A stretch of 64,000 nt of DNA from Ischnura elegans. Its lineage: Eukaryota > Arthropoda > Insecta > Odonata > Coenagrionidae. Below, piece after piece: positions 44,801 to 55,449 of this stretch. The stretch spans positions 7,502,001 through 7,566,000 of the forward strand of contig NC_060259.1 in the NCBI RefSeq assembly GCF_921293095.1. The letters are read 5' to 3'. The notes below the pieces were generated by a model. It ran no database searches and had not been told where the DNA came from. It saw only the letters and a program-made list of their open reading frames with translations. The number at the start of each line of letters is the position of its first letter. Position 1 is the first letter of the stretch. Position numbers and translations under genes: made by a program.

Positions 44801-47675
44801 AGGCTGCACGCCTGTCTACTAAGGTATAGTATGGTTTACTGTTGGTTCAGCATGGTGCATTTCATCACTTTACTTACTAACTGATGAATTTCTAGGTCTC
44901 CGACTTAAAAAAGCACATGGAGGAGTTGAGAGTACAGACCAGTGCTAAATCTGCCGACATCTTGGAGGCTGAAGTAGCTAGTCTACCTGTGGCTCAGCAA
45001 GAGGCTATCACAGCCTGTTTTGAGTCCTCAAAACGAGTGAATTCGAAAGGTAGACGATATACTAATAACTGGGTGTATGAATGCATACTGTTAAGGATCA
45101 AGAGCCCAAAAGCTTATGAGCACCTCAGGTCTCATGGGATATTAGCATTACCAAGTGCACAGACCCTTCGTCGTTACTTTTCTACGTCGTTACAGTTACT
45201 TCGTCGTTAAAATTAAAGGGGCCTATGGGTTCCAGGAGGCAACCTTCAAGTGTTTGAAGGAAAAGGTGAAACTTCTTCCGTCTGTGGAGAAGAGAGGTAT
45301 GACAATGATGTTTAAATGAAGATTCATTTTTCTGTCTATCTGCTTAAAAATACTATTTATTTACTACATTTGTTTCCCTAGGTGCTCTCCTAATCGATGA
45401 AATGAAGCTCGCCCAATGTGTTGCTTTCGACCGGAGGGAGCTTAAAGTAGTTGGTTTCACCGATCTAGGAGACCATACCCCAAGGCACCAGAGAAATCAG
45501 CGTGGAGATCATGCCCTGGTAATGATGTACCAGCCATTTAGAGGTAGATGGGTGCAGGCTCTGTCTTGCTTTTTGAGCAAGGGCTGTGCCTCAAGCACCG
45601 TTCTCCATCACCTAATACTGGAGTGCATCATTCTTCTGGAGAAGGCTGATCTCCATGTTGATTTGGTGGTGACAGATGGTGCCCAGTGGAATCGGACAAT
45701 GTGGAGGCACTTTGGTATAGATGCCAAAAATGCCAGCTGCATTCATCCAGTGAATGCATTGAGGAGACTGTGGTTCTCGTCCGACTTCCCACATTTGATA
45801 AAGAATGTGAGGAACTTTTTTGTGAAAAATGAGGAGACTTGGGTAGGTATTTGTATACTTATGATTAGAAATTTTCAAAATATAGAAATTATATACTTAG
45901 TAATTTTTCATTGCATCTTAACTTTGATGCAATTTTTTCTGTGCTATTGTATTGATGTCTCTTAATTTTCAATTTTTTCCTTATTTATATAACTTTCTGC
46001 AGACACCTGATGGCATCGTCAAACTTAAGCACTGGGAGGCGATTGTGAAACTGGGTAATCCATGTGGATTCCAATTGAAGGCATGCCCTGATTTGACCAT
46101 GGACCACATACACCCGAAACCATACCAGAAGATGAATGTTCGTAGAGCCTTTCAGGTATAGTGGTTCTTCTTGTGCTGTATACACTGTGAAATACGTCTA
46201 TCGAACCGTAGGTAATGTAATCTCTCTCATCTTAGTTCTTCGGTGGTAAGGTTGCAGCGGCAATGCAGGTCTACAAAGGTCGGCATGATGGTTTGGAGGA
46301 CTGTGACGCTTCAATAAAAATAATTCAGCGTTTTCAGGTCCTTATTCAGTCTCTCAACTCACGGACTCAATTGGGTGCACTGAGGAAGGGATCAGAAAAT
46401 TGGAATGTGAGTCATAAGTTGTAATTGCTTGGAAGCTTAGATTTCAAAAGTAGGCACACCTGAAATCTTGTATGTAGAATGTGTATTCCTTTCTGAATAA
46501 TTTCCTTATGTCACACCTGGGAATTCTATCTTCCTGTTAAATATGTAATTGGTCTTCCTTAATTTGCAGCAAGGTATGGAGAGTAATAGTAATTTTTTCC
46601 TTATCTGTTCCTTAGGCTCTTCTAAATTTCCTTACTTACATCGAGGAATGGGAAAAGGCTGCCCTAGAAAATGGGTACTATTTTCTATCGGGGAACACTA
46701 CCCTAGGCCTTAAAGTGAGCATTCGTTCGGCTTTAGAGCTTTACAGCTTTCTGGAGGCAGAATGTGGTTTTCAGTACCTTATGACTGCCAGATTAAATCA
46801 GGATGCTTTGGAAGTATGTGGATCGCATTTGGTTATTTGTATGAATATTCTATTGCAGTTATCCTTAGGAGTGATATCAAGTTGTTTATGAATTGATATG
46901 GACAATTCCAATTTATTCTTTGCAGAGATTCTTTGGAATGATGCGCTCTGCTTGTGGATCAAATGATCACCCAGACTCAGTGTTGTTTGCGCAGATGTTC
47001 AAGCTCATCAGCACATATTCACTGGTCAAGCCACCCAGGGGGAGCAATGTATCTGGGGGGGATATGTTGAAGACCCTGGTGTCAACGGTTGCCATAGATG
47101 ATTCATGGGATCGTCATGACAAGCTCAGTGGCATCATGGACAATATAGTTGATAAGGGGAGCTTGGCAGAAAATATGCCTGTAATAATGGAGGATGACCA
47201 TAATTACCATGTGCTCCATTCATCAGACTATGTCCTGGGGTACTTCTCTGGGTATGTAGCAAGGAAATGTCAACGTTTTACAAAATGTGAAGATTGTCGA
47301 AAGAGTGTGCACCATGAAGGTGCTCCTGATGGTGAGGGTTGTAAGGCCTTCCTCCATTATGTTAACAGGGGACACTTATCATATTCATCAAAGAGGCTGT
47401 ATGATTTGATAAGTGTTCTAGAAATGAAGACTGTCCAGGTGCTTTCCTCAAGCCCACTAAGTGTGGACACACTTTTCGATGTCTTGGCAGCCGTGGATGA
47501 TATTGATGCATTACCGCTAGTAGGTTGTCCACAGCATTGCCATTCTTTCACTGGAGCCATAGTGCGATTCTTTGCTTTTACTAGAATGCACTTTGCATGT
47601 AAAGCAGCTAACAAGGCCGATAATGTTAATCAGGAGAAGGCACGCCTCCACAGGAAGATGGCAAAGTTGCAATAA
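41868..47675 (+). pseudogene. P-element transposase (THAP9-like), ten exons, one frameshift
   Basis: GT-AG exons: 41868-41975, 42134-42748, 42863-42990, 44616-44823, 44896-45296, 45382-45842, 46003-46155, 46236-46406, 46616-46813, 46926-47675; about 1050 residues. N-terminal THAP finger: CCVPGC then W and ELHF, with Arg (CGT 42209) where the third Cys ligand belongs; the AVPLIFPNLP tail follows. Exon 4 has a Cys-rich patch and a basic coiled-coil-like stretch. Exon 5 carries RYTNNWVYECILLRIKSP, conserved in P transposases. RNase H-like core: LLIDEMKL (Asp, 45396), VVTDGAQWNR (Asp, 45675), DFPHLIKNVRN, and QDALE-RFFGMMRS (Glu 46811) split by the last intron. A 22-bp near-duplication (45179-45200) shifts exon 5 out of frame and stops at 45208. 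All other exons are open and in phase. Confidence 0.9.
43975..44285. repeat. Poly-G/poly-C bounded repeat in P-element intron 3
   Basis: Begins near AGCAGTGCAGCGATGGGGGG and ends near a 14-C tract and GCTGTGCCCCTGATTAC. The pattern (G-run, AT-rich body, C-run, GCCCCTG end) resembles the elements at 51954-52090 and 54386-54590. Probably a small non-autonomous insertion. Confidence 0.45.
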
Positions 47676-47734
47676 TAACTTCATTTCTGCGTATTTCTTA
47701 TTTATCTAACAAATAGTATGCTGTATAACAGTGT

Positions 47735-48310
47735 CATACGTTACAGTTACAAACTGCAGATATGGACTGCATTAGTGTGTAGTTCTTGTTCCTGCAAATT
47801 CAATGTTTTTGTACATAGTGCCTCTTGAATCCTGACTACAATTCCCCATGTGCTTCATCCAAACTTATTTCAGTGATTATGTACTTTGCAAACTGCAGAT
47901 ATGGACTGCATTAGTGTGTAGTTCTTGTTCCTGCAAATTCAATGCTTTGTGGTGTAGTGCCTCCTGCATCCTCACTGCCACTTATCATGTGCTCCCTAAA
48001 ACTTTTCATAGTGCTGATGTTCTTTGTAAACTGCAGATATGGACTGCATTAGTGTGTAGTTCTTGTTCCTGCAAATTCAATGCTTTTTTACATAGTGCCT
48101 CTTGAATCCTGACTACAATTTCCCATGTGCTTCCTCCAAACTTATGGCAGTGATTATGTACTTTGCAATCTGCAGATATGGACTGCATTAGTGTGTAGTT
48201 CTTGTTCCTGCAAAGTCAGTGCTGTGTGATGTAGCGTCTCTTGCATCCTGACTACCATTTCCCATGTGCTTCATCCAAACTTATGACAGTATTATGTACT
48301 TTGTGAACTG
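47735..48310 (+). repeat. Tandem repeat, period about 139 bp, four copies
   Basis: The word CTGCAGATATGGACTGCATT recurs at 47754, 47893, 48031 and 48170. Each unit also carries GTAGTTCTTGTTCCTGC and CCATGTGCTTC. The array begins about 60 bp after the transposase stop codon, inside the P element. Confidence 0.9.
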
Positions 48311-48339
48311 AAGATGCTTTGTGATATAGTACAATCTGT

Positions 48340-51300
48340 GGCAAGTGAGTATCGTACTCTTTTACTACCAGTGTTAGTTTTGATGTTATATTCTTGATAA
48401 TTATTCCATGGTAATCTTGTTAATATGTTTGTGATATTTTCACAGATTGAATTCATCCATCAGTGGTATTGATGTTGATGTTGGTGATGAATTAATGGAT
48501 ATTGTCTTGGGGTGTTATCATTCTCTTTGAGTTGCTCCCTGGTTTGAGAAGACGTGTACAGTATCACCCTGCTGTAGTTCTTTAAGAACGTATACTGTAC
48601 AATGTGTGGCAAGTGAGTATCGTACTCTTTTACCACCAGTGTTAGTTTTGATGTTATATTCTTGATAATTATTCCATGGTCATCTTGTTAATATGTTTGT
48701 GATATTTTCAGAGAATGAAGTCATGGCAAGTAAGTATCACATTCATTTACCTCCAGTGTTGGTTTTCAATTATATGTACTTGTTACTTTTTTGGTAGTCA
48801 TATTCGTAATTCATTTGTGATTTTTTCAGACAATGAAGCGCTACATCAGTGGTGTTGACGGTGATCTTGATGATGGTGGAGTTGTGATGGTCTTGTAGTC
48901 GCAATGTTCCCCTGGTTTCGCCCTTCTGGTTGGACATCTATGATTGTTCATGTTGCTGATGCTAGTTTAAGATCTTAAAATATACATAGCATTTATACAT
49001 AGCAATATGCATAGCCCATATCTATTGCTCCTGTGCGACCATTGATGTTATATTGTCCAGATTTATGCAATTGTCATACTGTTATTATGTTTGTTATATT
49101 TTCAGAGTTTGAAGACTATCATCTGTGTTATTGATGTTGATCTTGATGATGTTTTAGTTGTGACGGTCTTGGAGTCTCATTAGTCCCCTGGTGTTGCCCT
49201 CTGGTTGGAGGACATCTTGAAGCATCATCTTGCTGATGCTGGTTTAAGACCTTATAATATACAATGCTGTGCAAGTGAGTATTCCATATTTATTCCTCCA
49301 GTGTTAGTTTTGATGTTAAATTCTTCATATTTATTCCATGGTCATATTGTAAATATGTTTTTTTATGTTTTCAGAGAATGAAAACTTATGTCAGTGGTAT
49401 TGATGGTGATCTTGATGATGAATTAATGGTTATGGTCTTATAGTTAATTGTCCCCCTGGTTTTGCTTCCTGTTTTGGGAGGGCCTTTAAAGTATCATCAT
49501 GCTGATGCTGGTTTATGGTCTCTGAATTTATGTTGTGCAAGTGAGTGATCCATATGCATTCCTCCAGTGTGAATTATGTGTTGTGTTGTCCATATTTTTT
49601 GCATTGTCTTTTTGTTAATTTTTTTGTCATATTTTCAGAGAATGAAGACTTAAGCCCGTATGACACTTGCCAATTTATTGGCCAATCCATTGGATATTGG
49701 ATTGTGTACCCACTGACACACGCCAATTTCTAGCCCAATCTCAGTTTCACAATATTGGGCACAATTTCTTGGCCAATCTACAATTTAGAACAGGTTCTAT
49801 TTTCTCGAGGCCAATCTCCAATCAGAACTCAGTCTTGTCGACTCCTAGTGGCCAAAACTAGAAGCTCTTTGCAAAACATTTCACCTCGGAATTTTAATAT
49901 CATATATAAAAACTTTACAAGCATAGCAACCCATGAAATAGCTCAAATAATTAATGTGTACTTTGAGAGAATATAAATTCACAAACATCAACTGTATAAA
50001 GTGGGTAATTCGGAAATAACATTTCGGATATTTAATGAATAAAAACGTCGTGTTTCTCCTCGATAGCGTCTATATTTTGCTTATTTTACAATTATTAAAC
50101 TATTTTTCATGATTTGAGCGCTAAAGTTTCGGGTGAAAGTCCCAATTGATGACACAATCTCTGTTTATTCGATGAACATATTCCAGCCAAAACGAGCCGC
50201 TACGTTATCTTGGCTCACCTATGAGATCACCATATTGCCTATCTCTCATCATTCAAGGAACTCACCCGAATTAAATTTCGAGCAATTCGAGAATATCTTT
50301 GCAGCCCCTCGAAATAGTTATTAAATTTACAATTATTATGCCACCTCCCATTCTGTAGCTCATTGGCAATTAACCTGCGTCTTGAGATGCTCTTTTGTCA
50401 TTTTGTGTTATGTGGCGTTCTTTAGTGGGGTATTAGAACACTATAACGGCCAATATTGGTGTAAATATTGGTACGTGTCATACGATGCCTAAAGCCCAAT
50501 ATTTTAACCAATATTGCGCGCCGATATATTGGCCAATAAATTGGCAAGTGTCATACGGGCTTTACCTCAGTGGTATTGATGGTGATCTTGATGATGATTG
50601 AATTGTGCTGGTTTTGGAGTGTAACACATGACGTATCAAGTTGCTGGTTCTCCCTAATGGTTTTGCAGGGAGACAGGAGGACGGTTATGTCCGCGGTTTG
50701 AATGCCGATGTTTGTCTGAAAGTATGTTGGTTATGTGGAAAAAAATGTCACTGCTGTCCTCCGCGTTGACCCGTGTTCAGGAGATGTTGGGATTTACAAA
50801 TCTTGCACTCCTTATTATCTCATCTCTTTCTTCTAACCCAGTAAACTCTATTGGCTATCCTCATGTTCCATTACTGTCCCTAGCCAGTTTCCTGTCCTAC
50901 TGTTTATGGATCATCAAGTTTCATGACCCTTACGTTCCATCAGCCTTATCAAGCTGTTTTCTAAGTCTTTGTCCATCTTTCACACCTCATTCCATGATTA
51001 GCAAGTCAGCTGTGGAGGAAGGATTGTTAAGGTAGAACTATTTAAAGGATGTTAGAATGTATGTCATTAAGGAAAACAGAACGAATGGAAGCACATTCAG
51101 TTATGACATTATGAGAAAAGTTTTCTTTTTCCCACTTAATACTAAAATCGTTCATTTTGAGACAGTGCAGATCTTTGGGCAATATGCATGAAAAAAAATT
51201 TAAAGCAGATTATATTTCTGCACCTTGCATACATTAATCCAACATTGGAACTAATATATTTGCTTAAACGTAAATAGTGTGGTAAAGAAACATTTCAAAT

Positions 51301-51830
51301 CATCTCAATATATGTTGCAAGGCTGGTATAATGATGTGCACCGAGGTTGTACATTTTCCATTTTACAAGTTATATCCCCTGTGTCATTTGAGAACAATTT
51401 GTAACATATTGAACCACTTGTCTTTCCTCCCTAAGTGTGTGCTAGAAGTGAAAAAAATATCTCGTCCACGTAAGGTTTTAGATTCATTTGCATGAAAACT
51501 CCATGCAATTGAGTTGTGATTTGAAAGTGAGATGATTACTCAAGGGCGTGAAATCTTAACATGAGAATATTTCTTGTACCTTGGCCTATGAGGAAGAAAG
51601 CCATGACAATTTTTCTACATAACAAATATTGTTACCAAAATTAACATAGGCATTCAGATCCTGAACATCACTATTGCGAGTGTTAGTGTTTTGTGCAAGT
51701 GAGTTGACCATATGCGTTCCTTCAGTGTAATTTCCTATGCAATTTAACCTTAATTATTCACTGATATAAGGATTAACATGTTTTCGATATTTTCAGGGAA
51801 TGAAGACTTGCATCAGTGTGGAAGTCAACA
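48340..51830 (+). repeat. Second tandem array with splice-like borders, about 265-bp period
   Basis: Units contain GCAAGTGAGTAT, CCTCCAGTGTTAGTTTTGATG, TATTTTCAGAGAATGAAGAC and CAGTGGTATTGATGGTGATC. TTTTCAG-type words occur near 48435, 48705, 48825, 49103, 49368, 49634 and 51792; most spacings are close to 265-280 bp, one is about 120, and the last is enlarged by an inserted MITE and unrelated sequence (50600-51690). Each unit thus carries an acceptor-like TTTTCAG and a donor-like AAGTGAGT. No long ORF. Confidence 0.75.
49653..50561. mobile_element. Harbinger-like MITE (909 bp), TTA target duplication
   Basis: Perfect 34-bp inverted termini beginning AGCCCGTATGACACTTGCC, flanked by TTA on both sides (49650-49652 and 50562-50564). 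The insertion splits a GAAGACTTAC-CTCAGTGG unit of the tandem array. A 3-bp TTA/TWA duplication is typical of PIF/Harbinger elements; no transposase is inside, so it is non-autonomous. CCAATATTGG-type words recur in the body. Confidence 0.85.
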
Positions 51831-51953
51831 TCAAACAGTATCACAGCTATTCACCTTATATGTACTTCTGTTTAATTTCTCCCTTCATTATAATTTAATT
51901 CTCCTTGTATGTTGGTTTTTACATCAATGCAGTAATAGTCAACATAGGCAGAT

Positions 51954-52090
51954 CTAGGGGGGCACGTACCTCCCCAGACCCTTAAAAATATGCAAGATAT
52001 TTAATAGGGTCCAGTTACCATTGCATTTGTTCTGTATTATGGGTGCCCCCTGAACCCCCAAAATGAAATCATGGAGCCGCTCCATATACC
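51954..52090. repeat. G/C-run small repeat, copy
   Basis: ATAGGCAGATCTAGGGGGGC at the start, GACCCTTAAAAATATGCAAGAT, then GGTGCCCCCTGAAC. It is a diverged relative of 54386-54590. Confidence 0.6.
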
Positions 52091-52860
52091 CTGAGACATT
52101 GGTAAATTGGACTTTTTTGTACTATTGTCTTCATTATGCACAAGTTGTACGTATATAACACTTAGCTGCTGATTAAAGGTCTTTGGGTTCAAATCCCATG
52201 CGTCTTACATGACATTTAATTGTTGCTTGGGAGTGGATATAATATACTTCAGTCCATGTGTAGAAAAGCCAACTTTTTTATCTCTGGTCCCAGGTAGATG
52301 ATTAGTTGTTATGGAGGTATTTGTTGCCGAAATTGCCATTTTCGTGCCTGATCACATCCCAGTGTAAGAAACCTGTCAAGGAGTCATGGCAATCACCTGA
52401 TAACTGTTTTCAAAATATCCTTTGATGTTATAATGGTTAATAAACTTGAATGCTGCCAATTTCTTGAGTAATCCTGCATATGTCAATTTCCTTCCCGATT
52501 ATTTCGTGCGTCTAAGCTTAATCGGCGGAAGATCACCGTTGTCGCAAAGTTATAACAGTTTCTTGTGGAGGGCGTCGGTGTGTGTATAATTTCAGATGGC
52601 TAAATTATCACGGGCATGTGCGTCTCTTCCTTCGCATCGAATACAGGTATGACTATAATCTAACACATATTGTCATAAATTTGGGTAGAACCCATCAATG
52701 TTCGCCAAATTGAGGTCTAAAATAATTTTGAAATTACATTGATTCAACAGTAAAACGTCTGCTAGCTGCCTCGATTGCGCAGGCTGGCCCTCTAGCGGCC
52801 AAAGTTGGAACTTGAATTTCTCGCGCAGCCATTGATAACAAATTCGAGGTGGGACATTGC

Positions 52861-52889
52861 CGTCCTTATACAGGGTTCTTGCCCTATGT
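52861..52889 (-). repeat. P element right end: inverted repeat plus 8-bp target duplication
   Basis: The reverse complement of the left 21-bp terminus occupies 52861-52881, followed by CCCTATGT at 52882-52889. Confidence 0.9.
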
Positions 52890-53035
52890 TTTCCTCACGG
52901 TGGCGCTGAAGCCGGCCGGCAGAACAATTTTGCGCAACTAGCCATCTTGCTTTCACCGACCGCTACTCGTGTGCCATTAACACCCGTGTATTAGAGAGGC
53001 TACTTTTACTGCTTTTGGTACTTTTTAGAAGAAGA

Positions 53036-53107
53036 ATGGTGAACCACTGCGTTGTATGGGGGTGCAATTTTAAGTACTCTTCGAGGAAAAAAGTTCCTGG
53101 GGGGTGA
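53036..53107 (+). pseudogene. THAP-like N-terminal fragment
   Basis: ATG 53036 opens MVNHCVVWGCNFKYSS, with the Cys-x4-Cys spacing and context of a THAP N-terminus, and stops with TGA after 23 codons. It lies 147 bp beyond the P element's right target duplication, so the P element landed just upstream of its start codon. It may be a first exon whose splice site I cannot fix, or a decayed copy. Confidence 0.4.
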
Positions 53108-53159
53108 AAATGAGTCTCTACACACATAAATAATAGATATAAGGAAAGCATGGTTTACG

Positions 53160-54380
53160 TTAAGTAATGTCTCCGCTTCCATCTCACACCGCATGAAAAT
53201 TTTTTCCAATGCCTTTTTTTGAACGTATCACCACGAAATTTCTAAAATGAAAATTGCAGGTTATGGTCTACCATTTTAAATTTATTTCTAGGCAAAATTC
53301 ACATAGTTGTAGAAATAGCATCATGAATTCGTGGCACCTAATTTTTGCTAAAATGCAAAATATTCTCGAAAATAAATTCTAAAGGTGTGTGACGGATGTG
53401 AATATTTAACGATGTTTCTGAAAGCGATATTATTTCAAATGCGGTACTCTCATATCTCTAGCATCAGTAATTAACAATAATATGTGCTATCTCGGTCTCT
53501 ATCTTCGTGTTTTGTCGTGAAATCATAATAATCGTTATTCAGTTGTGTTTTGTGTGGTTACCAAGAAAAGATTCTCTCTGGTTTCCTTTATGCCATGTGC
53601 ATTCCGCTGTTGTATTATTATATTGTATCCGTATTTTATTTCCATTGAAGTATTATTACTTGTTTATATCTGAGGAGCGTGTATGATGGACCTTTAATTA
53701 TGTCTGGTAACTTAAGGAATTTCTTTCAAAAGCATAAGTTTTTACTTTGTGAATATCTGTTTTATTTAATTGAATTGTCTTTGTGTTCCCTCCTTAAAAT
53801 TTCAAGCATACACTTATGCTGTCAGCCATATATGTGTTTAATCCTTTTTTCCGAACCTCACCTCATTCGAGTGGCTATGCCTTATCATAAAACTCTGGGA
53901 GGGAGGGGGAGGGGCTCAAGTGATGAGGGGCGCTCAATGGAGAGGTGCCTATAGCGTAACTTTGGGTAAACGCGGCCCTGATCAAGGCAATGTGGAAAGT
54001 GGTTCATAACGAGGTTGGTTACATTCAAAATAATTCAACCTTTCCACCTCGTGCTAATCAGTTACGTGATCATTTTGTGGATTCTATATATAAAATGGTG
54101 TGTGAGTGAAATCTGTGAGTTTTTTAAGCCAATAACTTGTTTTCAAGTTCCCAATTGGGTGATCGTGAAGGAAAATCTAAAACACTGCCTGTATAAAATA
54201 TTGTAAATTATATTTCTGATGCTTAAGGATATAGGAATTCAGTCGCATCGACTCTTTACGACTTCGAAAAAGCATTTTACAGCGTCAAGTAGCCTGCCTT
54301 GTAAAGAAAGCTAGATTGTAATGGGCTTAAAGAAGTAGTATCAAATTTTATTAAGTTATATTTTTCGCCCAATTACTTAT
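53160..54380. other. AT-rich interval without recognised genes
   Basis: No supported gene or repeat boundary. Short frames lack motifs. Confidence 0.4.
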
Positions 54381-54385
54381 GGCAG

Positions 54386-54590
54386 TGCATAGGCGGATCC
54401 AGGGGGGGGGGGCACGGGGGCACGTGCCCCCCCCCTAGACCCTAAAAAATATGCTAGATTTTTAATACCGTCCCATTATCATTTCGTTCGTTTTGTATGA
54501 CGAGGTATCCTTGTGCCCCCCTGAACAAAATCCCAGATACGGCCTTGCTTGTGCCCCTCCCAGAAAGAAATCCTGGATCCGCCCCTGTGG
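54386..54590. repeat. MITE-like repeat with GGCGGATCCAGG ends
   Basis: Starts ATAGGCGGATCCAGG followed by a G-run and GGCACGTGCC, and ends CCTGGATCCGCCCCTGT. The ends are inverted copies of each other (GGCGGATCCAGG and CCTGGATCCGCC). A diverged relative lies at 51954-52090. Confidence 0.7.
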
Positions 54591-55319
54591 CAGTGGAAGG
54601 TTAGGGGGCATTTCTTCTAGTATCTTATGAATTGCGAGACTTTATTAAAAATCAGTGCAATTGACAACTCATACAGTTGGCGGAAACATCAAACATTTGG
54701 AATTGTCGAATTATTTTGTTCGAATAGCATGACAATGCCGCTGGTAAAGCTAAGGGTGAACCAGGGTGAACAATACCATGTATTCGCGATAGTAGGCAAG
54801 CTGACCGTTCCTAGCAGACGACGTAGTCAACCATTTTCCCCATCTGCTACGCCCCTTTTATATTTGCACAAAATTTTTGTATCGAGATAACTCTTGCATT
54901 TGGATTCAAGATCTAATATATTGAGCAGGAACCGAATTAGTAATAATCTTAGCTCTGCTTGCATTACCAATTTCATAACTTCGTCCCGGTTATGTTCCGC
55001 TCAAATATCGGCTAATTTACCACGTAAGTGTCACGATCGTTCCCTTTATTTTTAACTTGATCTATCTTAAACGAAAATGACAACGTTTTCCATAGTTAAA
55101 AGCCTTGTTCAAACCACCATTATCTTTCACAATGTAGTTTCCCTCCAGTTCCTTACGTACGCAAACTCATATGTGGGTGAAAGCAACATTGCCGCCAGAC
55201 GAGCGTCCCGGCTTCACCCCACCCCCCGCCACTGCCAATCTAGTGTCTCCAACTGTGTATCCAACTAGTGTATCTGTGGTTCCAACGGTTCGCGAGAGAG
55301 TGCGGGAATCAGGAGTCAA
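54591..55319. other. Interval without recognised genes
   Basis: No supported gene. Short plus-strand frames (for example 55077-55268) carry no motif. Confidence 0.4.
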
Positions 55320-55440
55320 ATTATTTTCCTCGGGTTATTTTTCGGTTATGCCAAAAAAACCGAGTACTCAGGTTAACCGGCGTCGAAAAATAACCGGTTT
55401 TTACTCGATTAACCTTCTAAAAAACCGGTTATAATTAAAA
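55320..55440. repeat. AACCGGTT palindromic microsatellite
   Basis: AACCGG, CCGGTT and CGGTTATTTTT words are repeated, ending at TTTTTGCCCATCCC. The flank read on the other strand (GGGATGGGCAAAAAT) recalls the AGATGGGT flank of the TTCGAA array at 10262. Confidence 0.65.
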
Positions 55441-55449
55441 CCGGTTATT

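Larger units (their letters stand above)
41664..52881 (+). mobile_element. P-superfamily DNA transposon (11,218 bp)
   Basis: Seen: perfect 21-bp inverted termini beginning CA, perfect 8-bp flanking direct repeat CCCTATGT, and between them a multi-exon gene with a THAP finger and P-type catalytic blocks. Known: P elements create 8-bp target duplications, have termini of about 31 bp starting CA, and encode a THAP-domain DDE transposase. The element is much longer than the 2.9-kb Drosophila P element because of long introns (one of 1.6 kb), about 4 kb of tandem repeats after the gene, and a nested MITE of 909 bp. The transposase gene has a frameshift in exon 5 and a changed zinc ligand. Confidence 0.92.

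Noticed and set aside
47735-48310. CRISPR array
   Set aside because: Long 139-bp units without short spacers, in a eukaryotic transposon; an ordinary minisatellite.
52160-52205. tRNA gene suggested by GGTTCAAATCCC
   Set aside because: Only a B-box-like word; no foldable acceptor stem or A box in the right place.
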